A DNA stretch of 64,000 bases from contig CAVNZM010000018.1 of the NCBI GenBank assembly GCA_963693365.1, forward strand, positions 1,302,001 through 1,366,000. Reading direction: 5' to 3'. The position numbers and the translations under genes were made by a program. This stretch comes from Amoebidium appalachense (lineage: Eukaryota > Ichthyosporea). The notes beneath the pieces are model-generated. The model did not search any database and had not been told where the DNA came from. It saw only the letters and a list, made by a program, of their open reading frames with translations. Of the stretch, positions 29,580 to 40,104 are shown in pieces. The stretch's first letter is position 1. Every line of letters begins with the position of its first letter.

Positions 29580-30455
29580 TCAAGCCATGCTCGCTGTTTC
29601 TAAGAATTCCGCAAAATCTACTCTCCTCTTCGATGCAGGCTGTCTTTTCGTCGCCACTGCCACCATCAGCAGCGCCACCAACGCAACCAGCAACCCCCCA
29701 GACACCATCCCAGCCACATACCCACCTGCACACGCAGACACATCTGCAGAGTCCCCTTGCACGTGCATGTCAATGGGTGCACGTACACTGCGCGAAATCA
29801 CGTGCACAGGCTTGTTTTCGCTCATCACGCCACCAACTACGGCGTCAAACTTGGGCGCAGTATCAGCAACACCTATTCTTTTCTCAGGGCGGACCAAACG
29901 AATTATTGGGATGTCGTTGTTGTACTCATTTTCGAGTGGGTCGCAGTGGAAGAGCACTTTGCATATTCCTGCAATTATTATATCAGGGCGATGTTTTCTG
30001 GACCATTCGATGGAGCAGTCAATGTCGTATGTGTCTTGGTGGTTTCCTTTCCAGTTCACAGAGGGGAAACCTGCGGTAGGAGGCTCTAATATGGACGAGG
30101 AGGTGCTAGTAGGTTCCATTTCAGACAGGGGGAGGGGTGCCTTTGTGGCAGCTACCCCAATAGCAACGAGTTGTGTGTCTGCGACCGGCACAGGCCCAGG
30201 GATATTATCCCAAACTTGGGGCTTTTTGGTGGAAGAGACATCGAGGTTGCTTCTGCGATGTTGGATGGTGGCGCGGCGGCGCCTAACTGAAGGGACTGGG
30301 ACATAACCGGGATCAATGATTCTACAGCCGTCATGACCTAGGGCACACGGGAAGAATGCGTTGCAGATTTCCTTAAAAATAGCGGGTTCCTTGTTGGACC
30401 AAGGAATGGAGCAATTGATGTCGTATGTGAGGCGGTTGTTGGTGGTTGAGGCCAT
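29580..30455 (-). CDS. Unrecognised single-pass membrane protein, family copy 2 (type B)
   Basis: Open frame of 291 residues starting MASTTNNRLTYDINCSIPW. The first cysteine motif is intact (EICNAFFPCALGHDGC). The second, starting DIDCSIEWSRK, ends FHCDPLENEY, so its last cysteine has become tyrosine, whereas copy 5 keeps it. The conserved GDSADVSACAGGYVAGMVSG block and hydrophobic helix follow, but the tail after KRRVDF diverges (AEFLETASMA) from the DLDAASAERMV ending of the others. It shares with copy 5 a middle region (RRSNLDVSSTK, then QLVAIGVAAT) absent from type A. It is divergently arranged with copy 3, 977 bases apart start to start. Confidence 0.75.
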   Translation of the reverse strand: MASTTNNRLTYDINCSIPWSNKEPAIFKEICNAFFPCALGHDGCRIIDPGYVPVPSVRRRRATIQHRRSNLDVSSTKKPQVWDNIPGPVPVADTQLVAIGVAATKAPLPLSEMEPTSTSSSILEPPTAGFPSVNWKGNHQDTYDIDCSIEWSRKHRPDIIIAGICKVLFHCDPLENEYNNDIPIIRLVRPEKRIGVADTAPKFDAVVGGVMSENKPVHVISRSVRAPIDMHVQGDSADVSACAGGYVAGMVSGGLLVALVALLMVAVATKRQPASKRRVDFAEFLETASMA

Positions 30456-30534
30456 CTTGTGTGGTTGTGTGTGGTTCCTTGGAACTGGGATTGACTGTAA
30501 GGCGATTTACTGATTGATGCTGTTGTCAGGATCG

Positions 30535-30650
30535 TTTATATACTCAGCGGTCCGGATGATTGGAATGTTTACAGGCCGATTAGAATTCGCCAGCCAATCG
30601 ACGATTAGATTGTTCTGTTTGTTGTTTATCCTGGATGTGCTCCCTAGATA
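30535..30650 (-). promoter_or_regulatory. Promoter of family copy 2
   Basis: Minus strand: TCTAGGGAGCACATCCAGGA (near 30628-30648), CGATTGGCTGG (30590-30600), AATCGGCCTGTAAA, CATCCGGACCGC and TATATAAA (30535-30542), 79 bases before the ATG. The CATCCGGACCGC block is shared only with copy 5. Confidence 0.72.
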
Positions 30651-31242
30651 AAAAGATCCGGTCACTTTCAATTTTTTTCCAATTTGTTGAATACTTTCCA
30701 AAGTACCCAAGGCATATGTCTTTTTGTCAAATTATTTTTTTATTTGTAGTTGCTCTGATTGCATGCGCTCCTCACGTCTTCCGGAAGTTCCCTGACCACT
30801 TGGCTTGATTGTTCACAACCCTGTCCCTGACTCCCTACCAATCATTCCTGCCGATCTGAATGTAGGGTTTGAATTATTGAACGGTATGTACATAGCGATA
30901 GATAATTTTTCCATGTAACACTGCCAAAACTGTATTTGCACACTGTGTGAGCTGGAGTTACGCTGTCGTTTATATAATCTCTGAATACATTTCTGATCTC
31001 GAAGGTCTAGGTGAATGACCGGCAATTGCAAGCACACACGTATACGTGTGCAGGGTGTCACATCATCAATGATTTGGTGGAGAAAGGAACCGGGTTGTAC
31101 CCAAAATGAAAAAGCATAAGAAATAACAATACAATTGGTTACGGCGTCCTAATGGAAAACAGAAAACTCGCACTGAAGTTGGGGTGTGTTATGAGAAGGA
31201 AAGCGACATTCCTTGATGCTTGAAGAGGTGAAGATGGAGCCG

Positions 31243-31347
31243 GTCTAGGGAGCACATTCCAGGATAAACACAAACTTGAAGCAAAACTATCGATTGGCTG
31301 GTGGCTCTCCATTGGCCTGTGAAGTATTCGATCGCCAGGTATATAAA
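31243..31347 (+). promoter_or_regulatory. Promoter of family copy 3
   Basis: GTCTAGGGAGCACATTCCAG (31243-31262) with GATAAACACAAAC after it, CGATTGGCTGG (31291-31301), TTGGCCTGTGAA, and CGCCAGGTATATAAA ending at 31347. Homology to the copy 1 upstream region extends back to about 31045. Confidence 0.75.
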
Positions 31348-31432
31348 CCCGCCTACCCCACCAAATTCGATCATTACAACAGACATCATCCCGGTTTCCC
31401 AGTTCCAAGGAACGCACATAACAACACACACG

Positions 31433-32220
31433 ATGGCTTCCAACACCAATACCCTCGGCATGTACGACGTCATCTGCTCACTCCCATGGTCCACGAACCC
31501 TCAGTCCGATATCATGGCCCAAATCTGCAAGGCACTTTTTCACTGCGACCCCCGTGTGGAAGTAAGCAGCCCGTACTCCCCAGGCGCCGCATTGAACCGC
31601 CGCAGCGCGGAAATTCAAACCCCCCACAGAAGCAGAAAACGATAAACTGTCTTCTTCCAACATGCCCATGCCCCTAACCGACACCGAACTTGTTGCTGTT
31701 GGGGTAGCTGCTACAAATACCTTCGCCGCACCTCAAACTGAACCAATCACCTCTGACTCTGTCACCGTTAAACCCGACGGCCCTCTAAAAGAAGAATCTC
31801 CCCTTCTTTCAAATCCGCAGGCCTTGCGCCTAGACAAAAACGACATTGACTGCTCCTCCCCCAACCCACCACCTATCATTGCAGAGATTTGCAAAGCACT
31901 CAATCTGCGACCCAAATGTTCAAGAATGCAGACCGGCCCCAGCCCCAGCTGCCCGTCGTAGTGTCCCAATCTTTGAGCATCACACAGACACCTTCCCCTC
32001 TTCTGCGCGTGTGCGCAGTGCACGTGCCCCCAAATACATGCATGTGCAAGGGGACTCTGCAGATGTGTCTGCGGGTGCGGTTGGGTATGTGGCTGGGATG
32101 GTGTCTGGGGGGTTGCTCGTTGCGTTGGTCGCGCTGCTGGTGGTGGCCACCACCAGAAGACAGGCTGCATCCAAGAGGAGAGTTGATCTAGATGCTGCCA
32201 GCGCAGAAACTATGGTTTAA
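31433..32220 (+). pseudogene. Family copy 3 (type A), broken by two frameshifts
   Basis: Starts MASNTNTLGMYDVICSLPW with a good promoter. Relative to copies 1 and 4 it has one extra C in a C6 run near 31620-31626 (frame then stops at 31649) and a 2-base loss near 31902-31906 inside the second cysteine motif. Each of the three frame segments aligns with the family through to the helix and the tail DLDAASAETMV. Also, the last cysteine of motif 1 is serine (DPRVEVSS). Either a decaying copy or an intact gene spoiled by assembly indels; the Cys-to-Ser change favours real decay. Confidence 0.7.
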
Positions 32221-32320
32221 GCTACACGAAACACATAGGTATGGTTCGTTCATGAATCTATGAAATTGCTTACCAATAGGTGGAATAGGCAGAATTAAAA
32301 TTTTCATTATAGTACAGTAA

Positions 32321-33190
32321 TTAACCATCTATATATCAAGCACCATTGATTCACTCACAGCCCAGCTAAACATTAGTGGATCGCAAAACCCCAAAACTCA
32401 TGAGCAAACATCTCGCGACGGAGACATTTCCACCCCAACACAAAACAACACAGGACCGGAAGCACAGCTCCCGGCAGAGTTCCTAGAATATGCGAACTCT
32501 CGTAAAACACCCGAGCTCCGCCAAATTGCCAAGGAAACATATGCCAGCATTCTTGCAGGCAACGAGTACCGCCGCAACTCCCCTCCCAAACCGCCGGCTA
32601 AGGGGAACACCCAAGCAAACGGTAACATCAACATCCCACCCAAATACGAGAGGGTGTATTTCAAAGTAAAGCACGGCAGACGCCCACACAGGGCCATGTG
32701 GTCCATCTTCAAGGCTCTCGGCTTTCGGTGCTCTCGCATCCTTTGTCTGTCCTTCATTGGATACGATGTGCTGGAAGTAGCAGTACGGGGCGACTATAAC
32801 CGTGCGTTCATCCGAGACGCGACAAAGGGGTGTGGAAGCTTCTTCACCCACCTCCCAAGCTACGACCCATGCGCGCCGGAAAACATTCAGAAAGCAGACA
32901 AAGAACGTAAAGTGTCTGCTAAGAATGCGTGCGCCACACGTTGTCGTGTACGCATCAGCAAGGCAAAAGAGTTCCTCGCAAAGTTGGAAAACGATGCTAC
33001 GAGCGTGATAGACACGGACACGAAGGAACCAATGTTTTCTGGTGAGAAACTGCTCGAGCGCAAACGCCGATGCGAGATGGAAATCGAGCTCTTCTGCGAA
33101 CTGTTCGCGCTGGCGGAAGGTCGTGCATACGACCCCGTAAGCGACAAGTGGGAACCAACCCCACAGGTGTCGGACCAAACCGATGCCTAA
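32321..33190 (+). CDS. LINE ORF1 (possibly 5' truncated)
   Basis: Open from the codon after a TAA at 32318 to TAA at 33188-33190; the first in-frame ATG is at 32696. It reads TPTQNNTGPEAQLPAEFLEY, a proline-rich linker, then YERVYFKVKHGRRPH and FRCSRILCLSFIGYDVLEV, a compact basic and hydrophobic block, ending in a charged helical region (EKLLERKRRCEMEIELF). The product may be the RNA-binding ORF1 protein; I see no CCHC zinc knuckle. The ORF overlaps ORF2 by 8 bases (ATGCCTAA), an arrangement used for coupled termination-reinitiation in some LINEs. Confidence 0.65.
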   Translation, partial: LTIYISSTIDSLTAQLNISGSQNPKTHEQTSRDGDISTPTQNNTGPEAQLPAEFLEYANSRKTPELRQIAKETYASILAGNEYRRNSPPKPPAKGNTQANGNINIPPKYERVYFKVKHGRRPHRAMWSIFKALGFRCSRILCLSFIGYDVLEVAVRGDYNRAFIRDATKGCGSFFTHLPSYDPCAPENIQKADKERKVSAKNACATRCRVRISKAKEFLAKLENDATSVIDTDTKEPMFSGEKLLERKRRCEMEIELFCELFALAEGRAYDPVSDKWEPTPQVSDQTDA

Positions 33191-36100
33191 TTTATCCTTC
33201 TTCTTCTGGAATGCTCGGACACTGGGCCCCCAAAAGGGCCTCCCCCCCGGGACACTCGACGATAAAATCAGCTACATACAACAACAGACAAACAACCACA
33301 CGTTTACAGTGATTTGCGAAACACAGTTTAAAAACCACCACAAATTCAACTCTACATTGGTCGACACATCCACACACCCCGGTTACGCGAAAAACCGAGG
33401 CATTATTGTACTTGCCGCACCACACGTGAGAGTGAAGTGCAAACCGGTAGCAAAAACGGAATTCTCGGTTTCTATAGAGTTTCTTTCTAATGTTTTTACT
33501 TTTGTATATTACCCACCATCTATGTCGGTTGTCGAATTGACTCACGAGTTGTCACAGTTACCAATGTCCACTGTTATTTTAGGTGATTTTAACACGCGAC
33601 TCCACCACACAGACACACTGCAAGTGAGTGTCGGGTACCCATCTAAGCCCCCGGAGCGTGCTATCCCTTTAGCAAGGTATGTCCAAAGTCACACTTTGCG
33701 GTTCCCTCAAATATCCCATGCCCACAACACCGACTGGGGAGTGGCCTTTTGGCCATCAACCATGTCAAAACTCTCTCTCCCTCCTAACCTCTCTAGGTCA
33801 TCTGACCACTCTCCTATCCTTTTCCTACCTAAGATCTCCCTTGATCTGCTCCCCCCTCCTCCTCCCACCTTTCGCCTCCGTCTATCCCAGCTTAAGTCAC
33901 AGTGGGGTAGAGTCGATGTATGTGTATGCTATGCTACGAAACACCCTATATATATGCGCCTATTAGAATCTGCACAAGCCAGGCCAGATTCACATCTCGT
34001 ACTAGATACATGCACTAACTTTATTGTTGATGATTTGATAGATCTCGGTGATTATGCTGGCGGTGGTAGGAAGGAATATCCCGATGCTCTCTTGTTACCA
34101 AACACCACTCCCGCTAGACTAGGTGAACCCCTGTCTCAAAAGGAAAGCTTGCGCCGGCTTGCTAGTATGAATCGATTTGGCCCCCCTGCTCGTATTATTG
34201 GTGATACCACTGGAGACCCCCTCATAGACTCTGATAAGTATTTCTCGGAACTGTTTAAAGATAGGACCCCCGCTCAGAAACCTATTGTGTGGCCTGTAGA
34301 CCCATCTATCCCCATAGAATCGATCCTCCCCTTTTTCAGTCCCGATGCCATATGGTCTGTGATATCTAGTTATAGCTCTAGTAAGTCTTGTGGACCTGAT
34401 GGACTCCCTGCTGGGTTTCTTAAAATCCTTGTTCCCTCCTACCCACAAAAGGAAAGTGATCGTGCTATTAAACCTGATCTTACTATCATGTTAAGCTCTC
34501 TCTTTTCTTGGTGTGTTAAATGTGGACATGTCCCGTCATCTTGGTTAGATACCTTAGTGATCCCCATAGTTAAGAAGGACTCTGAGGGCCCCATATCATC
34601 CTTTCGCCCCATTACACTAACCCAGGTTGTTCGTAGATTCTTTGAAGCTTGCTTACTTAGGTTATTTGCACATCACCCTAGGTTTCAATCTATTCTTCAC
34701 ATACACCCATGCCAATCCGCTTTTCGTAAAAACAATTCATGTTATGTTCAAATAATGGCACTGCACGATTCTATGCAAGTTGGTGCACAATATGTTGGCT
34801 TTATTGATTGGAAAACTGCTTACGATTCTGTCTCCCCTGGTCTCCTATGGGAAAAGCTTGCTGCACGGGGTGTACCACACTGCATTGGTGTTCTGTTAGA
34901 AGCACTCTTGTCTCAAACCTATGGTAGAGCTGTGGTTAATGGGCATCTTTCATATGGTTTTGCTCGTACTAGAGGTCTCTTGCAGGGTTCATTGCTTAGC
35001 CCCTTTTTGTTTAACCTATTTATAGATGATTTGGCTGTCAAGATTTACGCCGAAAACGATGACCCTATTAATAACTTTCCGCCTGCACTTCTCTATGCTG
35101 ATGATCTGTCCCTCCTTGCCCGTACCCCTAGACGCCTGCAAAGATTGTTCGATGTAGTGTCAGAGTGGTGCAAGGCAAACCTTATGATCCTTAACATAGA
35201 CAAATGTGGTGTTCTTGTACCTGATATAGCTAACAATTTACACACATTTACATTATCATCTAAACCTGTACCTATAGTTCCAGAATACAAATATCTTGGT
35301 GTTCCGGTTGATTCTGTTGGTGTTATGTTTCCCCATATGGTCGAAAAGAGGGTAGAGTTGGCTCGTAAGCGGTTAGCTTTCTTCTCGGCTAATATTTTTA
35401 AAGACACACCCCTCCATCTTTCTATTAGACTTTCATTTATTCGCACTTTTGTCTTCCCGGCATGTGAATATGGTTTACCCCTTCTCGCCGCTTGGATCAA
35501 GAAAGAGAGAACTAGAGCGCTTAAACCCCTGGCAAATTTCCTTGAAGCAGAAGTTGCCTCCTTTCTATCTAACAACTGTTGTAAACCTGGGCCTGTAACG
35601 CTCTCGATATATGGTCTGGTCCCAATAGCTGCTAGAGTATCCTATCTCGCGCTGAAATTCAATAAGCACATAAGCCGCTTAAAGAAGTATTTGCCCTCCC
35701 ACCCTCTCTTCTCTATCCGACCTGTCCCCTCCTCACCTCTCCCCTCTTTCCTCCCCTCTCTCTCCCCTTCTCCCCTGGGCACAAATACAAATAAACCCCG
35801 CAATAGTGTGTGTGTGACTTTGGACTGCCACTTACTTGTTAAACATGTACACAATCACAAGATAATCACGCAATATAACAAATGGAAAAAGATACCACAC
35901 GACACTAGACCCGATGAAAGCATACACCTTGAAAAACTAAGCCTTATGTCTCGTTTTATATATACTGACCGCCTCAACCATATTGCCAAATATGGCACTC
36001 GCAAGTGTATAACACCTAAATACATATTACCTTCCTGTAGAACTGGTCTTTCTCTAGCTGATGGTATTATTGATCAATTACCACGCTTTTACTGTACACG

Positions 36101-36377
36101 TGCTATACAGTGGAGATCTAATAAGTATAAGGTGGCATCATTTGCATGCCCAAACAACACACACACACACCAGTTTAACCGGTCATGTATCGCCAAATGT
36201 AGTTTGATAGACCACATAATACCGCAACACACACACGTCACATTCACAACAGACACCCAGAAAGATAGCCTACCTGTAAATTACAACATCCTTGATTTTA
36301 TACTAAACACGCGTAACTACGACCTGTTTATTAGATGTATTGATTGGCTTGAGAAACACATCACTACAAAATTATAG
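33183..36377 (+). CDS. LINE ORF2: endonuclease and reverse transcriptase
   Basis: Intact 1064-residue protein that would nick target DNA and reverse transcribe the element RNA. The endonuclease occupies about residues 1-215: WNAR (9-12), ICETQ (44-48), GDFNTR (134-139), SSDHSPI (206-212). Reverse transcriptase occupies about 400-720: SSFRPITLTQVVRRFFEA, QSAFRKNNS, FIDWKTAYDS (near 540), GLLQGSLLSPFLFNLFIDDL, and the catalytic YADD at 638-641, then YKYLGVPVD. The C-terminal 300 residues are basic with no RNase H signature I can see and no clear CCHC. Base composition is more AT-rich than the flanking family genes. Clade not assigned. Confidence 0.92.
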   Translation: MPNLSFFFWNARTLGPQKGLPPGTLDDKISYIQQQTNNHTFTVICETQFKNHHKFNSTLVDTSTHPGYAKNRGIIVLAAPHVRVKCKPVAKTEFSVSIEFLSNVFTFVYYPPSMSVVELTHELSQLPMSTVILGDFNTRLHHTDTLQVSVGYPSKPPERAIPLARYVQSHTLRFPQISHAHNTDWGVAFWPSTMSKLSLPPNLSRSSDHSPILFLPKISLDLLPPPPPTFRLRLSQLKSQWGRVDVCVCYATKHPIYMRLLESAQARPDSHLVLDTCTNFIVDDLIDLGDYAGGGRKEYPDALLLPNTTPARLGEPLSQKESLRRLASMNRFGPPARIIGDTTGDPLIDSDKYFSELFKDRTPAQKPIVWPVDPSIPIESILPFFSPDAIWSVISSYSSSKSCGPDGLPAGFLKILVPSYPQKESDRAIKPDLTIMLSSLFSWCVKCGHVPSSWLDTLVIPIVKKDSEGPISSFRPITLTQVVRRFFEACLLRLFAHHPRFQSILHIHPCQSAFRKNNSCYVQIMALHDSMQVGAQYVGFIDWKTAYDSVSPGLLWEKLAARGVPHCIGVLLEALLSQTYGRAVVNGHLSYGFARTRGLLQGSLLSPFLFNLFIDDLAVKIYAENDDPINNFPPALLYADDLSLLARTPRRLQRLFDVVSEWCKANLMILNIDKCGVLVPDIANNLHTFTLSSKPVPIVPEYKYLGVPVDSVGVMFPHMVEKRVELARKRLAFFSANIFKDTPLHLSIRLSFIRTFVFPACEYGLPLLAAWIKKERTRALKPLANFLEAEVASFLSNNCCKPGPVTLSIYGLVPIAARVSYLALKFNKHISRLKKYLPSHPLFSIRPVPSSPLPSFLPSLSPSPLGTNTNKPRNSVCVTLDCHLLVKHVHNHKIITQYNKWKKIPHDTRPDESIHLEKLSLMSRFIYTDRLNHIAKYGTRKCITPKYILPSCRTGLSLADGIIDQLPRFYCTRAIQWRSNKYKVASFACPNNTHTHQFNRSCIAKCSLIDHIIPQHTHVTFTTDTQKDSLPVNYNILDFILNTRNYDLFIRCIDWLEKHITTKL

Positions 36378-36398
36378 CGCACGCGCACACACACACAC

Positions 36399-36451
<53 letters not shown>

Positions 36452-36484
36452 CCAGCTGATACCGAGTGTCCCGAGGGGAGCCCC

Positions 36485-36524
<40 letters not shown>

Positions 36525-37739
36525 GGGGAACCCCAACTAATTGATTTCTCCTTGTAGTCTTTATGGTGTCTCGTAGAGAAAGTAAACCCTGATATATAGT
36601 CACCACCCGACATCTATGTACGTGATCATGATATACCGCTGAGGGGATATTCCGAGCAAAACCCCCCCCCATACCTGAGACTGGTTCTCTTTGCCTCGAG
36701 TAAACAGCGTAAACCCCCATCTATATATATATAGCGACGCTCGATTTGTCAGTGTGGGCTGGTCCCCACTCCGAACTCGGGAATTCAAAGGCGGGATATC
36801 AACATAAAACATGCAAGGCTTGCAAAATGTGCTACATACGTATGATATATAAAAGATGATGATTTAAAAAAATAATAATAATAAAAAAATCCTTGGACTG
36901 GGGGAGCAAATAGCTGTGACAGGAAAACCTTCTCATGGATCCTACTCGTACCCCCCTCCCTCTCCCCCCTCCCTCCCCCCCCCCCCCCCCCCCCCCCCCC
37001 CGGCCCCCCGCCCCCCCAAAACACAAACACACTGACATATAAAACAAACTAGAGATGTTCAGAGCAGCACCACCACCACCCCCGCCATTGGCTCCTTCTT
37101 TTGTTCCATTTTCTACTTTCTTAAAATCTCTACTTTGGTGTTTGTCAGTGTGAGGTGTGTTTGCGTGTTTTTGTATTTTTTTTTATTTTTATTATTTTTT
37201 TTTGGGGGGGGGGGGGGGGGGTAGGGTAGGGGCGAAAGATACTAAGGTATGGGGAGGAGGGGAGGGGGAGGAGGGGGGGGGGGGGGTGGAGGGAATGAGA
37301 GGATGGAGGGAGTGGGGGGAGGTGGGGAGGTGGAAGGATGGGGCTAAACTCTGGAAAAGATCCATATCGACCGAAATTGGACAATAGAAAGGACTGAAAA
37401 AAGAAAAAAATCTTTTATCTCTCTTCTCCTCCCCCCCCCCCCCCCCCCCCCCCTCCCCCTTCTAACGTGGCACTCCAACGGGGTCTGTGTGTCCTTCATG
37501 CATGTACTATGTTCATCTCTTCTTTTGGGCGATTAGTGAAAAAACACTATGCCACGTAGTCAGTTTTTTTTTTATTGTTTAGTTTTCGTGTCGGCCAACG
37601 GTTCATGTGGTGCTGTGTGTGTGTGTATTTCTACATAGTGAGGTCTATGACGATTCTTATGTACATGACCACGCAGAAGATCTAACTTTCATTCGCAAAC
37701 ACCAGCTACCTTTGACCACTCCCCCTCCTCCACCCCCTC

Positions 37740-37779
<40 letters not shown>

Positions 37780-37885
37780 ACCCCACCCTTCCTCCCTCCC
37801 TCCCTCCCCCCCCCCCCCCCCCCCCCTTTCCCCGCCCCCAACGGTCCCTTAGGGCCCCAACCACATTGGCAGAGTCAACTTCCTC

Positions 37886-38155
37886 TGAGCAGACTTATTC
37901 TGCAAAAAGCAGAGTCATTTTGCAAAGTCCATAATCGGTCTGCAAAAGGCGGAACTACTATTATTCTGCAATGTCAAAATGATTCTACTAAAAGCATAGT
38001 TACTCTGCCAACCAAAATTAGTGTGCTAAAAGCAGAACTATCATGCCTGGAGCAGGTTTATTGAGTTGCCGTGAGCAGAATGAATATGCTTTTGCAGAGC
38101 ATTTCTGCTTTTCAGAATATTTATGCTTTCTGCAGGGATAATTCTGCTCTGAGCC
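37886..38155. repeat. Palindromic GCAGAAT/ATTCTGC minisatellite, left cluster (degenerate)
   Basis: About a dozen imperfect copies of a roughly 20-base unit built from GCAGA and TCTGC half-sites in alternating orientation with A- or T-rich spacers, for example GAGCAGACTTATTCTGC and GGATAATTCTGCTC. Confidence 0.75.
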
Positions 38156-38362
38156 GGTAGACCCTGCCGATGTGGTTGGGCCACTAGTACTCTGGCCCAC
38201 AAACACCATCACACAAGCAACCCAAATCATCTCAACCACTGCCCCTAGAAATATGCACAATGCCGTGCACAGCCTTACAGCCTATACATCTGTTTGTGTG
38301 TAAAGATATGTGTGCGTATCTGTGTGTGTGTGGATTCTGTATACGCGTGTCACGGGTGTGTG

Positions 38363-38442
<80 letters not shown>

Positions 38443-38568
38443 ATGTGTGTGTGTGTGTGTACATGTGAATGTGTGTATCACCGTGATGTCCGCGGGTGCA
38501 AGCTAAAAAAAATAAATGTGTCAGAGGCAAATTTAACCAGTCAGGTAAAAAGAAAACTTGGATATTGA

Positions 38569-38569
<1 letters not shown>

Positions 38570-38611
<42 letters not shown>
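38570..38611. repeat. A42 run
   Basis: Pure adenine run preceded by unique sequence and not linked to any readable retrotransposon frame. It could be the tail of a retroposed sequence, but no body is recognisable. Confidence 0.9.
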
Positions 38612-38613
<2 letters not shown>

Positions 38614-38759
38614 AACAACCAACCAAAAATATACAGCGGCAGTTGCGATCCGGCGGTATGTTTTGCATGCATTATGTAAATACATGCACATAGGAGAATA
38701 ACCGTTCATCAAAACAGAATACCGAAAGTTGGTAGTCTATGAAAAGCGGAAGTTCTGCG

Positions 38760-38965
38760 CCTAGCGAGATGATTTTGCTTTTGAGCAGAATAAATCTGCT
38801 GTTTGCAGAATAATTTTTCTTTTTTGCGGAATAATTCTGCTCGAGCAAAATATTTCTGCTGTTGCAAATAATTCTGCTCGAGCAAAATATTTCTGCTCTT
38901 TGCAGAATAATTCTGTTTTTTGCAGAATAATTCTGCTTTTAGCAGAATAATTCTGCTTTTAGCAA
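38760..38965. repeat. Palindromic GCAGAATAATTCTGC minisatellite, right cluster
   Basis: Seven or more copies of a unit around GCAGAATAATTCTGCTTTT, itself an inverted repeat that could form a hairpin. The last three copies are nearly identical. Variants read GAGCAAAATATTTCTGCT and GCGGAATAATTCTGCTC. The two clusters flank 600 bases containing a GT tract and the A42 run. Confidence 0.88.
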
Positions 38966-38993
38966 GCTCACTCAGATCGTGCGGTTGGGTCCG

Positions 38994-38995
<2 letters not shown>

Positions 38996-39079
<84 letters not shown>
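38996..39079. repeat. Nearly pure G tract of about 84 bases
   Basis: Starts right after the palindromic minisatellite (GGGTCCGGGAGGG...). Essentially uninterrupted guanine; its length in the assembly is unlikely to be exact. Confidence 0.95.
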
Positions 39080-39080
<1 letters not shown>

Positions 39081-39291
39081 AGTGTACAGTTGTGGGTTTT
39101 ATGCTGGGGTGCCTCCGGCACCACAATTTTGAGATTCTACATACTGCAAGCATGCACACATATGGCTGCCCACACTATGACTAGCAAACATACAGCACAG
39201 CAACACGGTGTCATGCAGTGCACGAAAGCCAGCGCGCATCCATATATGCCATCCCTCCCCCCCCTCCCCTCCTTTCTCCCCCCCCCCCCTC

Positions 39292-39329
<38 letters not shown>

Positions 39330-39354
39330 ACCTTGCTTGCCGGGGAGTTGTCTC

Positions 39355-39777
<423 letters not shown>

Positions 39778-40104
39778 TGTGTCTGTGTGCGTGCATTCTG
39801 TGTGACACTATGTCTGTGTGTGCGTAGGGGAACGTTTGTATGCTACGTTGTCAAACGCACTGCGTTAACATTGCTCATGGATTGCTGCTATTTTGGCAAC
39901 CACATCCCTTGAGGTGTGTTTATTTACTGATCTCTTAGCCTCCATATGGACCTGTGTTGGCAGAGTGGGTTCCAGCCCCAAAACCGATACAAGACACATC
40001 GAGAAGCAATACTTGTGCATTTCTATATTATATATCTGAAAAATTTCCTTGTACATATATAAGCATACGTGCGCACAAAATTACACTATAATATGTACCG
40101 TGCA

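Larger units (their letters stand above)
32321..36523 (+). mobile_element. LINE-type non-LTR retrotransposon
   Basis: Two overlapping frames (32321-33190 and 33183-36377) followed by a (CA)n-rich 3' region and a 36-base poly-A tract (about 36488-36523). The second frame has an apurinic endonuclease and reverse transcriptase. The 5' limit is uncertain: the first frame has no ATG before 32696, so the element may be 5' truncated. It lies just downstream of family copy 3 and between the two mirror-image gene pairs. ORF2 has no stops or frameshifts, so insertion may be recent. Confidence 0.88.

Noticed and set aside
37886-38965. CRISPR-like array of palindromic repeats
   Set aside because: Units are directly adjacent without unique spacers of constant length, and the DNA is eukaryotic.
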